From Actinomycetota bacterium (GTDB lineage Bacteria > Actinomycetota > Acidimicrobiia > IMCC26256 > PALSA-610): DNA of 15,863 bases. Of this stretch, positions 14,050-15,863 are shown one piece after another; within the stretch, counting starts at the first letter, position 1, and each line of letters opens with the position of its first letter. The DNA lies in the NCBI GenBank assembly GCA_030839105.1, contig JAUZEI010000528.1, positions 1-15,863 on the forward strand. The letters are read 5' to 3'. Under the pieces are notes generated by a model. That model saw only the letters and a list, made by a program, of their open reading frames with translations, was not told the DNA's origin and did no database searches. Both the position numbers and the translations under genes were made by a program.

Positions 14050-14098
14050 GTCAGCACCGCGTAGAAGTCGACCATCGCAAATACCCCCGACCTCGTCG

Positions 14099-14392
14099 CT
14101 ATCCCTCTCGCGCTGCGGATTGATCGCCGTGCGCGGCTCCGGGCTGGCTCACGTCGACAACCTCACTCGCGGTGTCACGAACTTCCTGGGATGCGGCACG
14201 CGCATGCGACGCAACGTCACTCGCCGCACCCTGCGCGTGCCCGCGGACGCGCTCAGACGAACGCACAACACGATCCACGAGCGCGGCGCCCGCAGATTTG
14301 GCTCGCTCAGCAGACCCGGAATAGTTGTCGTACAGCCTCTTGGCGCCGTACGCGCCCAGACCCCAGAGCACAAGCCGCATGAGTATCCGCAC
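14099..14392 (-). CDS. Small membrane-anchored helical protein
   Basis: This 97-residue protein has one short hydrophobic segment at the front (ILMRLVLWGLGAYGA, residues 3-17). A long Ala/Arg/Ser-rich helix follows (SAERAKSAGAALVDRVVRSS, GAASDVASHARAASQEVRDT), ending in a polar tail. The pattern resembles YtxH-like or apolipoprotein-like surface/membrane helical proteins, but no family is certain. GTG 14392 is supported by GGAGAGG at 14401-14407, eight bases upstream. The longer frame to 14674 is low-complexity Arg-rich sequence and GTG 14401 overlaps the ribosome-binding site. The lipase gene starts 49 bases downstream on the same strand, so the two may form an operon. Confidence 0.65.
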   Translation of the reverse strand: MRILMRLVLWGLGAYGAKRLYDNYSGSAERAKSAGAALVDRVVRSSERVRGHAQGAASDVASHARAASQEVRDTASEVVDVSQPGAAHGDQSAAREG

Positions 14393-14400
14393 GATCAGCA

Positions 14401-14407
14401 CCTCTCC
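14401..14407 (-). promoter_or_regulatory. Shine-Dalgarno GGAGAGG deciding the GTG 14392 start
   Basis: On the minus strand GGAGAGG is followed by 8 nt and then GTG. This rules against the much longer upstream frame. The stretch 14408-14622 beyond it shows no gene or clear structure. Confidence 0.6.
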
Positions 14408-14622
14408 GTCATCGTTACCGGGCGGCGCGACGTAGTTACCCACGTCTCGGGCCGCGCATTCCCGGAGCGGCCAACCGCCCTCGGAATGGCCGGGAGCCGC
14501 ACCGGTCAATCGACCCTGTGCACGGGAAGGGGATTGGGTGACTTCGAAGCTCCTCGGTCTGGTGGTCGGTGTGGTCCGCCGTCGCCGTCGCTTCAAGTGT
14601 GCAGGGCTCGGTTTCGCTGCGG

Positions 14623-14853
14623 TTACCAGGCGGCGCCGGTGACCTGCCCGGTTGTGACGTTGAGTCGGTTCCACACGTTGATGTTCGGATCGCGATAACG
14701 AGCGCCGCGACAGCCGGCTTGGTCGTAGTGGACTGAGGCCTCGTCCCAGACCGCGGGGTGGCGTCCACCCGCGCGCCCGCCCCGATCGTGTGCGGCGTCA
14801 TTGGCGTGGGCACGGGCATCGGTTACGCCCGCGCGTTCCTCAAGCTTTGGCAG
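14623..14853 (-). pseudogene. Carboxyl-terminal gene remnant without a start
   Basis: This minus-strand frame is open from a TAG at 14854-14856 to TAA at 14623 and contains no ATG or GTG usable as a start. It reads LPKLEERAGVTDARAHANDA, then HPAVWDEASVHYDQAGCRGA and RYRDPNINVWNRLNVTTGQV, ending TGAAW. The last part, with Trp, Tyr and Asn and strong third-position G/C, looks like the genuine end of a protein, not chance. I do not recognise the family. It lies between the truncated maleylpyruvate-isomerase-like gene and the small membrane gene, in the same orientation as both. Either the amino end was lost by deletion, or the true start is in another frame after an indel. Confidence 0.4.
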
Positions 14854-14926
14854 CTACGCCCGAGTACCCGCTCCAACTGAGCAACGACCTAGTACCCGGT
14901 CGGCAGATATGTACGCGGTGGTGTCG

Positions 14927-14952
14927 CCGCCAATGGTTGCCGCCAATGGTTG
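14927..14952 (+). repeat. Perfect tandem duplication of a 13-bp unit
   Basis: CCGCCAATGGTTG occurs twice back to back (14927-14939 and 14940-14952) in the gap between the gene remnant and the truncated maleylpyruvate-isomerase-like gene. This looks like replication slippage. The rest of the gap (14857-14978) shows nothing. Confidence 0.85.
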
Positions 14953-14978
14953 ATCGTCTGTCGCTCATCGCGGGATCG

Positions 14979-15428
14979 TCAGTCGACGAGCCCCCGCGCG
15001 AACTCGTCGATGACGGCTAGCGCGCGTTCGTCCCCTTGGACGGCACCGGCTTGGCGTCCGGTCGTACGGTCAACGAAATCCACAACGCGACCTTCAATTA
15101 CCGGCGCGTTCGCCGGTGCGGAACCGACCGTGACTTCGACGATCCCTGCCGTCACGGCAAGTCCGATCCAAAGTTCGGGATCGGTCAGACGAAGTTGCAG
15201 GGGTGTGCGCGCACCGGTGGCGACTTCCGCGAGGCCAATGAGATAGCGCACCGCTACCTCGCCCTCCAATCGGTCCACGATGGGGCGCTCATATCGGGGC
15301 AGCATCAAGTCGTGTTCGTGAACCCAGGAGTCAAACAGGAAGTGACTGACCGCGAGGTGGCTCGGAAGGTGCCCCGGCGGTGCTTCGGCCACTACTGACC
15401 AATCCGTCTCGCGCGCAATCTCCCAAAG
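14979..15428 (-). pseudogene. Maleylpyruvate isomerase/DinB-like (mycothiol-linked) protein, amino end missing
   Basis: The frame ends at TGA 14979 and is open leftwards from a stop at 15429-15431. It reads LWEIARETDWSVVAEAPPGH, then FLFDSWVHEHDLMLPRYERP, IGLAEVATGARTPLQLRLTD and FVDRTTGRQAGAVQGDERAL. DSWVHEHDL matches the helix that carries a metal-ligand His in MDMPI/DinB-type proteins, which use mycothiol as cofactor in actinobacteria. The carboxyl sterol-carrier-like half (QLRLTDPELWIGL to GDERALAVIDEFA) also fits. Full proteins are about 220-260 residues and start with a helical bundle containing the first metal ligands; that part is absent. The similarity stops at about 15428, just where the IS110-associated sequence begins, so insertion or a flanking deletion probably removed it. 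GTG 15392 could start a 137-residue fragment, but it would lack most of the metal site. Confidence 0.65.
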
Positions 15429-15499
15429 TCACGTCACGGCAACCAGCGACCGCGCACATATTGCCCTGATGGTTGAGTTCGTGTCACGCGTTGCGGTTG

Positions 15500-15681
15500 T
15501 TTCGTAGCGTCGAGGGTGCCGGCGGATGGATCTCGAGAGTGCCCTGCCGCTTTCGGGTTGGCTTCTGAGCGATGAGACCGTCTGCCGGTTCCCGTGCTGT
15601 GGCGTGGCTCCAAACAGGAACGGCATCCCCGCATCAGGAGTGCCCGCCGCGGCGTTCCAACTTCGAGGCGAGGAGACCTTC
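15500..15681 (+). ncRNA. Candidate IS110 bridge RNA region
   Basis: In the IS110 group the non-coding left end upstream of the transposase encodes a bridge RNA with two internal loops that pair with target and donor DNA. This stretch has no gene. It contains a stem GCCGGTTCC (15584-15592) pairing with GGAACGGC (15617-15624), with one bulged G and a 24-nt enclosed loop. That is the kind of stem-with-large-loop expected. Boundaries are guesses; no full fold was computed. Confidence 0.35.
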
Positions 15682-15863
15682 GTGTTCATCATTGGGATCG
15701 ATCCCCACAAAGGATCGCACACCGCCGCGGTGATTGACCGCGACGAGCAGCTCGTCGGTGAGATGTCGGTGACTGACGATCGTCGCCAACGCGACCGGCT
15801 GCTCGCGTGGGCGGCACCGTTCGCACCGCCATCAGGATCCGAAGGCTGCGTCAATCCCGGCGC
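15682..15863 (+). CDS. IS110-family transposase, amino-terminal part (3' end outside the window)
   Basis: From GTG 15682 the frame reads FIIGIDPHKGSHTAAVIDRD, then EQLVGEMSVTDDRRQRDRLL and AWAAPFAP. IGIDPHK...HTAAVID is the hallmark start of the RuvC-like DEDD domain of IS110 transposases, with the first catalytic Asp in GIDPHK. The protein would normally reach about 320-400 residues and end with the serine-containing transposase_20 domain, which is outside this window. AGGAG at 15671-15675 is a good ribosome-binding site. The last dozen residues visible (PPSGSEGCVNPG) do not match the usual RxWAxE segment in this or the next frame, so the copy may be divergent or damaged. The element probably disrupted the neighbouring maleylpyruvate-isomerase-like gene. 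Confidence 0.85.
   Translation, partial: MFIIGIDPHKGSHTAAVIDRDEQLVGEMSVTDDRRQRDRLLAWAAPFAPPSGSEGCVNPG

Larger units (their letters stand above)
15432..15863 (+). mobile_element. Left part of an IS110-family insertion sequence (runs off the window)
   Basis: The element is defined by the IS110-type transposase beginning at 15682. IS110 elements lack long terminal inverted repeats, so the left boundary cannot be read directly. I place it near 15430, where the truncated maleylpyruvate-isomerase-like frame ends; the real edge may lie anywhere from about 15425 to 15500. The long non-coding leader (about 250 bases) is typical of IS110-group elements. Confidence 0.6.

Noticed and set aside
13210..14064. 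284-residue plus-strand ORF opposite the lipase
   Set aside because: It is an exact mirror of the lipase frame. The minus strand has lipobox, GDSL, GGND and HPN blocks; the plus strand has no family features.
14099..14674. Long version (191 residues) of the small helical protein
   Set aside because: The first 94 residues are Arg/Pro-rich with no structure, and GGAGAGG places the start at GTG 14392.
15429..15854. 141-residue minus-strand ORF at the right edge
   Set aside because: It overlaps the IS110 transposase start and leader antisense and has no recognisable motif.
1..15863. CRISPR array, toxin-antitoxin pair, phage genes or a known defence system
   Set aside because: No regularly spaced repeats, Cas-like, TA-like or phage structural motifs were seen; the only repeats are the three zinc-ribbon copies and short tandem units.

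Overview
The window is high-GC DNA (strong G/C bias at third codon positions, many GTG starts) from an actinobacterium. I suspect an uncultured soil or freshwater member, but no marker gene here fixes the lineage. Supporting signs are two multidomain class III nucleotide cyclase proteins, a DinB/maleylpyruvate-isomerase-like fragment of a mycothiol-linked family, a GH63-type glucosylglycerate/mannosylglycerate hydrolase-like gene, a DUF2254 membrane protein, and several starts sitting 5-7 nt behind a -10-like hexamer, which suggests leaderless transcripts.

Layout. 1-1248 (minus): the 5' part of an alpha/beta-hydrolase-adenylate cyclase fusion, running off the left edge. 1331-2423: debris, with a 55-residue DNA ligase amino-terminal remnant, a small zinc-ribbon-like ORF, copy 1 of a dispersed zinc-ribbon repeat, a strong hairpin and a frameshifted small gene. 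2476-5754 (minus): a large cyclase-homology/AAA ATPase/helical-repeat regulator. 6010-9208 (plus): repeat copy 2, a VOC protein, a HIT protein, a four-helix membrane protein, a secreted four-cysteine protein, a perfect hairpin, repeat copy 3, a membrane-anchored protein and a dodecin. 9444-10117 (plus): two or three small unknown proteins. 10269-11629 (plus): a GH63-like hydrolase with a one-base frameshift. Then on the minus strand come a DUF2254 membrane protein (11666-12946), a GDSL/SGNH lipoprotein (13195-14049), a small membrane-anchored helical protein (14099-14392), a start-less gene remnant (14623-14853) and an amino-terminally truncated maleylpyruvate-isomerase-like gene (14979-15428). 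The right edge (from about 15432) is the upstream end of an IS110-family element, with its transposase beginning at 15682.

There is no single operon or coherent pathway. The clearest unusual structure is a short dispersed repeat, seen three times, derived from a roughly 50-residue zinc-ribbon gene. All three copies are broken differently. Copies 2 and 3 are followed by the same short GGAGCGGC(C)ATTATGCG block, which lies immediately before the GTG start of an unrelated downstream gene, so the repeat may be a portable promoter/5' module. Other notable points are a hydrolase-cyclase fusion whose hydrolase triad has lost its Ser and Asp, a probable bridge-RNA region ahead of the IS110 transposase, and an unusual density of broken genes (about eight in 16 kb).
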